Origin: JAHEFU01 sp041395205
GTDB lineage: Bacteria > 4484-113 > JAFGCY01
Length of the DNA stretch: 64,000 bases
Direction: 5' to 3'
Assembly (NCBI GenBank): GCA_041395205.1
Contig: JAWLAZ010000002.1
Location: 124,001-188,000 of the forward strand
How positions within the stretch are numbered: position 1 is the first letter of the stretch; each line of letters begins with the position of its first letter. Positions 7,551 through 14,611 of the stretch are shown in pieces. The translations under genes were made by a program, and so were the position numbers. The notes beneath the pieces are model-generated. The model saw only the letters and a list, made by a program, of their open reading frames with translations, was not told the DNA's origin and searched no databases.

Positions 7551-8183
7551 TCAGATCCCGGCGGTGAGCGGACCGTCGAATTCCACTTCGCCGGTGACGA
7601 GGTTCAGGTTCATGTGCTCGGCGGTCACGTCCACGAAGGGCCCGATGTAGCGGACGGTGTCAGTCTGGACCATATTGCCGTTCTGATCCCAGACCAGATG
7701 CCGCGACTCGAAGAACATGTCGCGCCCCTGCAGCTCGCCGGTGATGGAGCCCTCCACGCGAACGCTGCCTTCCTCGCTGGCGAACAGGCCGTCGGTGACA
7801 CTGAGCAGCACCACGCTGTCATCGCGCTGCAGGCGCATCGCCCCTTCCTCCAGGCGGAACTCACTGCCCTCGCGCACGCCCCTGCGCACCCAGAGCTTCA
7901 TCTGCGTACGGCCATCCGGGCCGGTGATCTCGAAGTCGGCATCGTCGACGGAGATTTCACTGGGGGCGAGTTCGGCGAATGTCTGCTCAGTCTGTTCGGC
8001 GGCCTGCTGGGCTTCCTGCTCTTCCTTATCCACAGGCAGGCGCTTGATGGAATCGGGATCGAATTCATTGGCGAGACGGATCGCCTCCGGTGAGCGCAGC
8101 ACGAACCACCAGATGAGCAGGCCGAACAGCATGATCAGCGCCAGCCAGCTCAGTCGGTACAGATTGACGATTCCCTTGCGCAT
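7551..8183 (-). CDS. lptC: LptC-like lipopolysaccharide-export protein
   Basis: This 210-aa protein has one N-terminal membrane helix (about residues 11-28) and a periplasmic beta-jellyroll. The pattern FRLEEGAMRLQRDDSVVLLS, then 'VEGSITGEL', 'LVWDQNGNMVQTDTVRYIG' and a final 'LVTGEVEF' is typical of LptC, which passes lipopolysaccharide from the inner-membrane LptBFG complex to LptA. It is a marker for an LPS-bearing outer membrane. Start at ATG 8183 with AGGA just upstream; the in-frame extension to 8300 is proline/arginine-rich and runs over corA. No other lpt genes are nearby. Confidence 0.82.
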   Translation of the reverse strand: MRKGIVNLYRLSWLALIMLFGLLIWWFVLRSPEAIRLANEFDPDSIKRLPVDKEEQEAQQAAEQTEQTFAELAPSEISVDDADFEITGPDGRTQMKLWVRRGVREGSEFRLEEGAMRLQRDDSVVLLSVTDGLFASEEGSVRVEGSITGELQGRDMFFESRHLVWDQNGNMVQTDTVRYIGPFVDVTAEHMNLNLVTGEVEFDGPLTAGI

Positions 8184-8210
8184 CGTTCCTGCCGCTCTCA
8201 CACGGCTGTG

Positions 8211-8217
8211 ATAGTAT
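8211..8217. promoter_or_regulatory. Overlapping divergent -10 elements (lptC / corA)
   Basis: TAGTAT (8212-8217) reads toward corA and TACTAT on the other strand (8211-8216) reads toward lptC, so one 7-bp core serves both directions. corA starts 7 bases later (leaderless); lptC has a leader of about 20 bases with AGGA. Confidence 0.5.
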
Positions 8218-8224
8218 TGCACCC

Positions 8225-9262
8225 GTGCGCATCGAGGCCGTGAAACTGGAGGGCGAGGATCAGGTTGTCCTGCCCCAGCTTCAGGTGGCGGATGTGGCAC
8301 AGCTTGTCAACTCCGAGGTCTTCACCTGGATCGACATCAGCATCAGCAAGACTGACACCGAGCAGTTCAAGACCCTGATGATCGACGACCTCGACTTCCA
8401 CCCGAAGACGGTTGAGGACTGCCTGGAGCTCACGACCCATCTCCAGGCCAAGATGGACGAGGAGCAGGAGTACAAGTTCATTTCCTTCCTGTACTTCGAG
8501 GGCAATCCGCGTGAGCAGCTGGTGGTGCGGGAGCTCAACATCTACTTCTCGCGCACCTATGTGATCACCGTGCATTCCCACGACATCGAGCAGTTCTCGA
8601 AGCTGTTCCGCAGGCCGCCCAGGCATATCGTGGAGTACCGTGAGCGGGCCATCCTGTTCCTGCACCATATCATCGACATGCTGACGGACAGCTACACGGG
8701 GACGCTGCGCCAGATCCAGAGCTATACCGATGAGCTGGAGTTCGAGGTGTTTGACGCCAAGCGGCCGCGGCTGCGGGCCAATCCCTTCAGCCGGCGCAAG
8801 GACACCACCACGGACATGAAGTTCATCCTGCGCAGCCGCCAGTCGCTGGTGATGATGCGGCGCACGCTGTCCAGTGAAAGCTCGCTGCTGAACCAGATCA
8901 TCCGTGAATACAACTACGACGGCGCACCGGAGTCCTCAGAGGAGATCGCGATCTACTTCTCCGACATCCGCGACCACGTGCTGAACTACCTGGAGATCAT
9001 CGAGAGCGAGGACCGCTCGCTCAACCACGTGATGGAGGTCCACAGCCTGATCACGGGCTACCAGACCAACGAGAAGCTCTACATCCTCACAATCATGTCG
9101 ACACTGATGCTGCCGCTGACGCTGATCACCGGCTTCTGGGGCATGAACTTCGACAACCTGTGGTGGAACCACACACCGAACGGGATCTACATGGTCGCCC
9201 TGCTGATGCTGGCCGTGACCGTTTCGCTGATCGCCTTCTTCCGCAACCGCAACTGGATCTGA
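8225..9262 (+). CDS. corA: CorA-family magnesium/divalent cation channel
   Basis: This 345-aa protein has a long alpha/beta cytoplasmic domain, a stalk helix, and two C-terminal membrane helices. The selectivity signature GMN is present in FWGMNFDNLWW between the helices, and the protein ends with the basic FFRNRNWI typical of CorA. The acidic loop after GMN is shorter in charge than usual (no MPEL). The start is GTG 8225, only seven bases after TAGTAT, with no Shine-Dalgarno. The stop TGA abuts the convergent AroE-like gene stop, forming TGATCA. Confidence 0.93.
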   Translation: MRIEAVKLEGEDQVVLPQLQVADVAQLVNSEVFTWIDISISKTDTEQFKTLMIDDLDFHPKTVEDCLELTTHLQAKMDEEQEYKFISFLYFEGNPREQLVVRELNIYFSRTYVITVHSHDIEQFSKLFRRPPRHIVEYRERAILFLHHIIDMLTDSYTGTLRQIQSYTDELEFEVFDAKRPRLRANPFSRRKDTTTDMKFILRSRQSLVMMRRTLSSESSLLNQIIREYNYDGAPESSEEIAIYFSDIRDHVLNYLEIIESEDRSLNHVMEVHSLITGYQTNEKLYILTIMSTLMLPLTLITGFWGMNFDNLWWNHTPNGIYMVALLMLAVTVSLIAFFRNRNWI

Positions 9263-10261
9263 TCAGCCGTTGCGCTTGCGCAGCAGCGGCTTGCGGCGGC
9301 TGCTGCCCGTGTTGCTGCGCTTGGCCGGGCGGCGCGGTTCATCCACTTCACCGTTGAGCAGGCGGCGGTATTCCCTGAGCCACATCTCGCGCGCATTCTC
9401 TTCCTGCATGCGGTTCAGCACATCGCCATGCGTGGCCGGTACACCGGCGGAACGCGCCAGGTTCACGAGCTGGGTCGGTTCGGCGCTGGGCACGAGGTCC
9501 AGCACGCGCTCGAAGCAGCGCAGGAAGTTCGTGACGGTGATCAGGCTCTCACCCGTGCTGCCGTTGTCACCGACGGGCGTGGCATTGACGAGCAGGTCCC
9601 AGCGCTTGACGCTGTCCCCGCCACCTTGGTCACGGCGCTTGCTCTTGCGGTAGCTCGGGGGCGGCAGCGGAATGCGGTCCGCGAAGAAGTCCACATCGTT
9701 GATCCAGCCGAAGAAGTTCTTCATGTCCTCGAGCTGGAAGAAGCTGATCTGGCGGCGGATGTCCTTGAACTGGCTGGCGATTTCCGCCGGACGGCGCGGA
9801 TGCCCGAAGCCCACCATGTAGCGCGCGCAGTTCATGTTGCGCAGACCGGCCAGGGCCACGCGTGCCGCACCACCGGCGCCGAGCACGAGGGCCGTACGCA
9901 CGCGGTCGATGCCCTGCTCACGCAGGTAGTCCACGAAGGCCAGCACGTCGGTGTTCTCACCGTAGACCAGCCCGCTGGGACGGCGCACGATGGTGTTCAC
10001 CGCGCCGAGCCCGCGCGCCGAGGGCGTGATCTCCTGGCAGTAGGCCAGGCTGGGCTGCTTGTAGGGTTCGAGGATCTTCGCACCGAGGAATTCAGGTTCA
10101 CTGAGCATGGCGCTCATCTGCTCGTGGAAGTGGGCGGGGTCGATGTCGAGCGTTTCCAGCTCAACCGGCAGTTCCTGTCCGGCGAGCGCGGCGCGATGCT
10201 GCTCCGCAGCGGCTTGCGCCTCGGACTTGGGGCCGATCAGGTACACTTTACGCTTCATCAT
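9263..10261 (-). CDS. Divergent shikimate-dehydrogenase-like oxidoreductase
   Basis: This 332-aa protein has the AroE fold order. The substrate half contains the lysine-bearing motif, here AKILEPYKQ instead of NVTxPxK. It is followed by GLGAVNTIV and GENTDVLAF (Asp kept, the following Gly-Phe lost). The Rossmann motif is VLGAGGAARVAL, then LLVNATPVGD, and a late THGDVLNRM segment. The NVT serine/threonine side that grips shikimate is changed, so the substrate may differ. A basic tail of about 30 residues (RRPAKRSNTGSSRRKPLLRK) is unusual. Two start ATGs are adjacent (10261, 10258). Alternative: a quinate or aminoshikimate-type relative. Confidence 0.8.
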   Translation of the reverse strand: MMKRKVYLIGPKSEAQAAAEQHRAALAGQELPVELETLDIDPAHFHEQMSAMLSEPEFLGAKILEPYKQPSLAYCQEITPSARGLGAVNTIVRRPSGLVYGENTDVLAFVDYLREQGIDRVRTALVLGAGGAARVALAGLRNMNCARYMVGFGHPRRPAEIASQFKDIRRQISFFQLEDMKNFFGWINDVDFFADRIPLPPPSYRKSKRRDQGGGDSVKRWDLLVNATPVGDNGSTGESLITVTNFLRCFERVLDLVPSAEPTQLVNLARSAGVPATHGDVLNRMQEENAREMWLREYRRLLNGEVDEPRRPAKRSNTGSSRRKPLLRKRNG

Positions 10262-10273
10262 TGACCGAGCGCA

Positions 10274-10280
10274 TATTATA
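10274..10280. promoter_or_regulatory. Overlapping divergent -10 elements (AroE-like / CofE-like)
   Basis: TATTAT (10274-10279, plus) and TATAAT (10275-10280, minus) overlap by five bases. The minus gene starts 13 bases from its hexamer and the plus gene 16 bases from its own. Neither has an evident Shine-Dalgarno. Confidence 0.55.
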
Positions 10281-10295
10281 GACTGGCGATTCCAG

Positions 10296-11009
10296 ATGAC
10301 ACATGTTGATAATGATCAGGGTGGCGTTACCGGCCCGCAGAGCCTCAGCCTCGAATTCGAGGGAAAGCAGTACACGCGCATTCCGATTCGTACACACATT
10401 CTAACGGAAAAGGACGACCCGGCTGCGGTACTTGACCAGTATGTAAGGCCGCACTGGCGCGAGGGGGACGTGGTGTTCCTCGCCGAGACCGGGGTCAGCA
10501 TCATGCAGGGCCGGGCCCGGGACTACCGCAGGATCCACCCGACCCCGATCGCGCGCAAGCTGTCCACGCTGGTCACCAAGTCTCCATACGGTGTCGGACT
10601 GAGAAGCCCCTACGCCATGCAGTACGCAATCGAGCTGTCCGGCCTGCACCGGATCATCGCCGGCTGCGTCTGGCATGTGTTCGGCCGGCTGTTCGGCAAG
10701 ACGGGCTGGTTCTACGCCGCCGCCGGCATCCAGGCCAAGATGATGGACGCCGAGCATACGATGGGCATCCCGGAGTTCTACGAATGCGTGATCCCGGGAC
10801 CGGCAGACCCACGCGGCACCTGCATGAAGCTGAAGCAACAGAGCGGCATGGACTGTGCGATCGTGGATGTGAACGACATCTTCCACCCCTGGTGCATCGG
10901 CAGCACCCTGTCACGTGCTGACGAGAAGCTGCTGGAGAACTGCCTGACTGACAACCCGCTCGGGCAGGGCAATGAATGCACGCCCATGGGAATCTGGCGA
11001 CGGGGATAG
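10296..11009 (+). CDS. CofE-like (F420-0:gamma-glutamyl ligase-related) protein
   Basis: This 237-aa protein resembles the CofE family core: 'IPIRTHILTEKDD' at the N-terminus, 'GDVVFLAETGVSIMQGR' in the region that holds the nucleotide in CofE, and CAIVDVNDI near the C-terminus. In F420 producers CofE adds glutamates to coenzyme F420-0. Many bacteria without F420 carry such relatives of unknown role, and no other F420 gene is visible here. The start is ATG 10296; the frame extends upstream into the AroE-like gene but the promoter hexamer excludes that. Followed by 560 bp without a gene. Confidence 0.62.
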   Translation: MTHVDNDQGGVTGPQSLSLEFEGKQYTRIPIRTHILTEKDDPAAVLDQYVRPHWREGDVVFLAETGVSIMQGRARDYRRIHPTPIARKLSTLVTKSPYGVGLRSPYAMQYAIELSGLHRIIAGCVWHVFGRLFGKTGWFYAAAGIQAKMMDAEHTMGIPEFYECVIPGPADPRGTCMKLKQQSGMDCAIVDVNDIFHPWCIGSTLSRADEKLLENCLTDNPLGQGNECTPMGIWRRG

Positions 11010-11025
11010 GAGGCATAGGGAAGCT

Positions 11026-11105
11026 GGAGGTGCGACACTTGCTGTCGCACAAAGGCGCCAATAAGCCGACAGGGAACATTGTGCGACAACAAGTGTCGCA
11101 CCTCC
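11026..11105. repeat. Nested inverted repeat: two hairpins facing each other
   Basis: Each half is itself a hairpin with stem GTGCGACA/TGTCGCAC and a 5-base loop (11030-11050 and 11081-11101). The two halves are also reverse complements of each other over 25 bases (11026-11050 with 11081-11105) with one mismatch. The arrangement resembles paired REP/BIME units or a MITE. It lies just after the CofE-like stop. Confidence 0.8.
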
Positions 11106-11444
11106 TCCCCTCGGAAAGCAGACGGCCCCGGGTTTGAGCCGGGGCCATCCATCCATTCCTGGAACGTACCCAGACAAGATACGCACCGATACAACGCAGT
11201 GTCACAGACAGCGTCGGGGCTCCCCCCATTGCGGGAGCTGCTTGCCACCACCAATCGCGGCAGCGCCATGTGTTCCGGTCAGGGCGCGGATCCCGTTGCC
11301 AGGACCCGCTGCGCTGACAACCTGAGGATACCCCTGCCGGCGTGGTCAAAACTCGCATCGGCATCAAGCAGGCGTCAAGCATCGGTCAAACGATATCGGG
11401 GGTTTAAACAGGCGGTGCGAATTAGTGCGGGGAGTTGGAGAACA

Positions 11445-11481
11445 GGAGCTGCGTGGTGGAATCACCAAATGAAGCAGCTCC
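11445..11481 (+). other. Stable hairpin
   Basis: GGAGCTGC (11445-11452) pairs with GCAGCTCC (11474-11481). Inside, TGGTG pairs with CACCA around a GAAT tetraloop. It is close to the terminator of the dehydrogenase gene and could belong to a small RNA or be part of a double terminator. Confidence 0.45.
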
Positions 11482-11490
11482 CCTCATTGC

Positions 11491-11522
11491 TCAAAAAAAA
11501 CCGGGCCACCCGAAGGCAGCCC
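11491..11522 (-). terminator. Rho-independent terminator of the dehydrogenase gene
   Basis: On the minus strand CCGGGC and GCCCGG pair (with an inner CC/GG and a TTCG loop), followed by eight T. It lies about 50 bases after the stop of the gene ending at 11570. Confidence 0.9.
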
Positions 11523-11569
11523 GGTCCTGCAATCTGCAGTCGTGTCCTCAGTTGGGACAGGCGATTCGC

Positions 11570-12496
11570 CTAGCCAATCTCAGCGTAGGTGGCACGGAGC
11601 ACGTCCGCGCTCTTCTTCACACCCTCGAGCTCTTCATCCGACAGCTTCACATCGAGGTAGCCCTCGATGCCGTTGCGGCCGATGATCGTCGGCAGGGAGA
11701 GGGCCACGTTGCCCTCGATGCCATAGGAGCCGTCGGGCACGCTGCTCACGCAGAGCACGCGCTTCTCGTCCAGCAGGATGCTGCGCACGACCTCCGTGCA
11801 GCTCACGCCCACGGCCCAGCCCGCGCCGCCCTTGAGACGGATCACCTCGGCACCGGCCTTGCGGGTCTCCGCATAGCAGGTCTCGAGGGTCTCGCGGTCG
11901 GTGCAGTTGATGTCGTCAAGCAGCATGCCGGCATAGTTGGCCTGGCTCCAGACGGGAACCATGCTGTCGCCGTGCTCGCCCAGCAGGTAGGCGTTCACCT
12001 GGCGCGGGTCCCAGCCGTACTGCTCAGCGATGATGCTGCGGAAGCGCACGGTGTCCATCACGTTGCCAAGTCCGAAGACCTTCTGGCGGTTCTTGGAACC
12101 CATCAGGAAGGCCCGGTAGGTCAGCACGTCGACGGGGTTGACGACGACCAGCACGATCGCGTCCGGATTGACCTCGTTGAGGGTCTGCATCCACTTGTCA
12201 ACGATGCTGAAGTTGGTGCGCACAAGGTCCAGGCGGGACTGGTCGGCCTTGCGGCGTGCTCCGGCCGGGATCACGACGATGTCGGCGCCGGCCAGCAGCT
12301 TGGGATCGGTGCCCGCGATGATGCGGGTGTTGCTCAGGCAGGATGTGGAATGCATCAGGTCAAGCCGTTCACCCTGGACCGGATCCTCGAGAATGTCGAT
12401 CAGGACCAGTTCGTGGCAGATGCCTTCCTTGAGCAGGTCAAAGGCAAAGCTCACGCCCACGCGTCCGGCTCCGCCCACGATTGCTACACGACTCAT
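11570..12496 (-). CDS. Malate/lactate dehydrogenase (NAD-dependent)
   Basis: This 308-aa LDH/MDH-superfamily enzyme has the Rossmann motif GGAGRVG (8-14), Asp34 in VLIDI for NAD preference, Asn120 in VVNPVD, Asp148 and Arg151 in MDTVRFR, and catalytic His175 in LLGEHGDS. The specificity loop is AGARRKADQSRLDL. Arginine sits where lactate enzymes have Gln (position 102 in the standard numbering), which favours malate, whereas GEHGDSMVPVWS and the RFR region look lactate-type. Start ATG 12496 with AGAGGTGA upstream. It has its own terminator. Confidence 0.93.
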   Translation of the reverse strand: MSRVAIVGGAGRVGVSFAFDLLKEGICHELVLIDILEDPVQGERLDLMHSTSCLSNTRIIAGTDPKLLAGADIVVIPAGARRKADQSRLDLVRTNFSIVDKWMQTLNEVNPDAIVLVVVNPVDVLTYRAFLMGSKNRQKVFGLGNVMDTVRFRSIIAEQYGWDPRQVNAYLLGEHGDSMVPVWSQANYAGMLLDDINCTDRETLETCYAETRKAGAEVIRLKGGAGWAVGVSCTEVVRSILLDEKRVLCVSSVPDGSYGIEGNVALSLPTIIGRNGIEGYLDVKLSDEELEGVKKSADVLRATYAEIG

Positions 12497-12592
12497 GAAA
12501 TCACCTCTAACACATGTTTGAAGGGACTAAATCTTAGCACCGTCCGCAGCTGGCTTCTGCGATGGAAGACCTCTGGGCTATACTTTTTGCCA

Positions 12593-12613
12593 AGGAGGAG
12601 GGCCCGCCGGGCC
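12593..12613 (+). promoter_or_regulatory. Shine-Dalgarno followed by a hairpin before a lipoprotein start
   Basis: AGGAGG (12593-12598) is 23 bases from ATG 12622, too far for normal initiation. GGCCC-GCC-GGGCC (12601-12613) between them can fold and bring the two within about 10 bases. TATACT at 12579-12584 is the likely -10. Alternatively a start at ATG 12562 is used. Confidence 0.4.
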
Positions 12614-12621
12614 GCCCGGAG

Positions 12622-13245
12622 ATGAGCAGATCACAGCTAGTAAGCCTGATTGCCGCAGCCCTGCTGCTCTGTTGCAGCGCCTGCAGCAAGGAAGAGGTGG
12701 AATCCAGTGAATATCTGGAATTCCTCGGCAGCAACTGGGGCATCGGTGTGGTGCTGGGCTCCAGCCCCGAGACGGTCGAGGCCACACTCGGCGAAGCCAA
12801 CTTCGAGATCGCGGCCCGCAACAAGCTCAACACCGACCTGATCTGGACCCCGGTGGAGACCACGGCCCATGCTCTGGATGACAGCCAGCTGCGTCTGACC
12901 TTCACCGATGGTGAACTGACACGGCTGATGTGCATCCGGCACGTCTCCGAGGGCAAGGATGACACCGTGTTCGAGCCGCCCTTCATGATGAAGGTCGCGC
13001 CGGGCTGCACGCTCGGCTCGCTGAAGACGGACTTCATCAACCATCTCGGACCAGCGAGCTCCGAACGCACCGACAGCCTGATCTGGGACTACAACGCGCT
13101 GGACGGCAACCGCCTGCGCATCACGGCGGTGTTCAACCTCGACGACGAGAAGGGCACTGCGGTCTGCAATTCGCTGACGGTGCAGACAGGCAAGTCCCAG
13201 GGTGAGTCCCTGGCCGAGGAAAAGAAGAAGGCACCGGTGATCTAG
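12622..13245 (+). CDS. Lipoprotein of unknown function
   Basis: This 207-aa protein has a short signal peptide (SRSQLVSLIAAALLLCC) and a lipobox-like CSAC, although Cys at the -3 position is unusual. The body is rich in acidic residues and beta-type segments: 'SNWGIGVVLGSSPETVEATLG' early and 'FMMKVAPGCTLGSLKTDF' later. These may be two copies of a small unit in which a Gly-hydrophobic strand is followed by a predicted helix. No family is recognised. The start is ATG 12622 because it gives the signal peptide; an ATG at 12562 is in frame but overlaps the probable promoter. It ends 15 bp from the convergent lpxB stop. Confidence 0.68.
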   Translation: MSRSQLVSLIAAALLLCCSACSKEEVESSEYLEFLGSNWGIGVVLGSSPETVEATLGEANFEIAARNKLNTDLIWTPVETTAHALDDSQLRLTFTDGELTRLMCIRHVSEGKDDTVFEPPFMMKVAPGCTLGSLKTDFINHLGPASSERTDSLIWDYNALDGNRLRITAVFNLDDEKGTAVCNSLTVQTGKSQGESLAEEKKKAPVI

Positions 13246-13260
13246 GAGCAGGCCCCTGCC

Positions 13261-14508
13261 CTACAGCAGTTCGCCGATGGCCCGCGCTGCCGTGCCCAGT
13301 GGATCAGGCTTGCAGACCAGCCCGCGCAGCGTGTCGAACTCCGCCAGCATTGACTCGCGCTCTCCCGGCTCAAACAGCAGGCTGCTGGCAACATCCACGA
13401 TCTTTCTGTGCTCACAGTCCTCCTGGATCAGTTCCGGGACCACGGCGCGGTTGGCCAGCAGGTTGGGGAAACCGTAGAAGGGCATCGAGAAGCGCATCAG
13501 CCGCCGCCCGACCCAGGCCAGGGCGGGATGCACGCGGTAGCACATCACGGCCGGGATCCCAAGGATCATGCATTCATGCAGGCCCGTGCCGCTCTTGACG
13601 ATCATCAGCGCGCTGCGGGCCATCATGTCGTAGCGGTACGCGCTGTCAATCAGCAGCAGTTCGGTCAGGCCGGCGACGCGGGCGGCACTGAGCATGGCCT
13701 CGCGCAGTTCCTCATGGGCCACGGGAGCCACTGCGATGATCCGCGGCAGGTCCGGGGCCTCCCGGCAGGCTTCCTGCAGCAGGCGCACCGCACGGAAGAT
13801 CTCCGGAGCGATGTCCGCGATCTCACCACGGCGGCTGCCGGGCATCACGCCGACGATCAGTGCATCGGCCAGGCTCGCCGCGTCCTCACCGATCAGGCGC
13901 TGGAACTCCGCGTCATCAAGCACGGGCCGGGCCAGCTGGCAGATCGGATGTCCGGGGTAAACGTGCGGAATCCCGAGCTGCTCGTAGGCATCAAGGCTGA
14001 CGGGGTAGATCGGGATTGCCAGATCGCAGTACTGGCGGATCATCGCAAAGCGCGGGTTCCTGAGGCTGCGCTGCAGTTCAGCCGGATCGTAGCAGCTCTC
14101 CCAGCGCACGGGGGAGACGTAGTAGACGATGCGCCCCTGGTAGCCGCGCTGGCGCAGCAGCTTCGCGAGGTTGAGGTTCAGGAAGCGGTTGTCAACCAGC
14201 ACCACCATCTCGAACCCACCGGCGAGGATGTGGCGCAGGGTCTGCTGCACGATGCGCGAGAAGAAGCTGGCCTTGAAGAGGTTGCGGATGATCCCGAGCT
14301 CACTCCAGGTGGCCACGTCGTTGATGATCGTCGCGCCGGCGGCCGCAAGCTTCGCTGAGCCGTTGGCCTCGGCCTGCACGGGAGCGAGACCGGCCTCGCG
14401 GCGCAGTTCCTGCAGGCGGGTGAGCAGGTGCGCGGCATGCATCTCCCCCGAGAGTTCCCCGGTGGAGAAGAAGATGCGCGGCGCTTTGCTGGAACTGGGA
14501 TCCGGCAC
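13261..14508 (-). CDS. lpxB: Lipid-A-disaccharide synthase
   Basis: This 415-aa GT-B (GT19) enzyme joins UDP-diacylglucosamine and lipid X in lipid A synthesis. Visible features are the N-terminal FFSTGELSGEMHAAHLL, 'VVLVDNRFLNLNLAKLLRQ', 'YYVSPVRWES', VGVMPGSRRGEI and the UDP-binding region KSGTGLHECMILGIPAVMCYR. The start is set at GTG 14508: a minus-strand TATAAT (14515-14520) lies exactly six bases upstream, and the longer frame to 14622 runs into the promoter and toward alaS. Compared with about 380 residues in E. coli it is slightly long. With lptC it marks an LPS-bearing cell. Confidence 0.93.
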   Translation of the reverse strand: MPDPSSSKAPRIFFSTGELSGEMHAAHLLTRLQELRREAGLAPVQAEANGSAKLAAAGATIINDVATWSELGIIRNLFKASFFSRIVQQTLRHILAGGFEMVVLVDNRFLNLNLAKLLRQRGYQGRIVYYVSPVRWESCYDPAELQRSLRNPRFAMIRQYCDLAIPIYPVSLDAYEQLGIPHVYPGHPICQLARPVLDDAEFQRLIGEDAASLADALIVGVMPGSRRGEIADIAPEIFRAVRLLQEACREAPDLPRIIAVAPVAHEELREAMLSAARVAGLTELLLIDSAYRYDMMARSALMIVKSGTGLHECMILGIPAVMCYRVHPALAWVGRRLMRFSMPFYGFPNLLANRAVVPELIQEDCEHRKIVDVASSLLFEPGERESMLAEFDTLRGLVCKPDPLGTAARAIGELL

Positions 14509-14514
14509 GCAGGG

Positions 14515-14520
14515 ATTATA
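14515..14520 (-). promoter_or_regulatory. -10 element TATAAT, six bases before lpxB GTG
   Basis: A consensus TATAAT is followed by six bases (CCCTGC) and GTG, predicting a leaderless lpxB mRNA and fixing the start. Confidence 0.6.
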
Positions 14521-14596
14521 TGGCAGAGCCCGCGAGACTTCGCCACTGCCGTGATTGCGGCCCGTCCCCGGTGCTGCAGCGGGCTGCCCTGCACCG

Positions 14597-14602
14597 TATA
14601 AT
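14597..14602 (+). promoter_or_regulatory. -10 element TATAAT, nine bases before alaS ATG
   Basis: A consensus TATAAT is nine bases upstream of ATG 14612, so the leader would be at most about three bases. Confidence 0.55.
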
Positions 14603-14611
14603 AACGGCCTT

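Larger units (their letters stand above)
11010..11569. other. Gene-free stretch with palindromes
   Basis: No frame here has convincing coding character. Visible content: a pair of hairpins at 11030-11101, a strong hairpin at 11124-11146 (8-bp GC stem, 7-base loop, no T-tract), another at 11445-11481, and the terminator of the dehydrogenase gene at 11491-11522. The stretch could hold a structured RNA, but I recognise none (no tRNA, tmRNA, RNase P or SRP signature). Confidence 0.6.

Noticed and set aside
8028..8036. TTATCCACA (perfect DnaA box) and TGTGGATAT near 18510 as origin signs
   Set aside because: Single boxes far apart, no cluster, no dnaA, dnaN or gidA gene nearby.
11124..11146. GGTTTGAGCC looked like a tRNA T-arm
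   Set aside because: Stem pairing around it does not fit a 5-bp T-stem with a 7-base loop, and no other tRNA arms are present; it is a plain hairpin.
11079..11573. 164-codon plus-strand frame in the gene-free stretch
   Set aside because: Composition is not protein-like, it runs through hairpins and a terminator, and it overlaps the dehydrogenase end.
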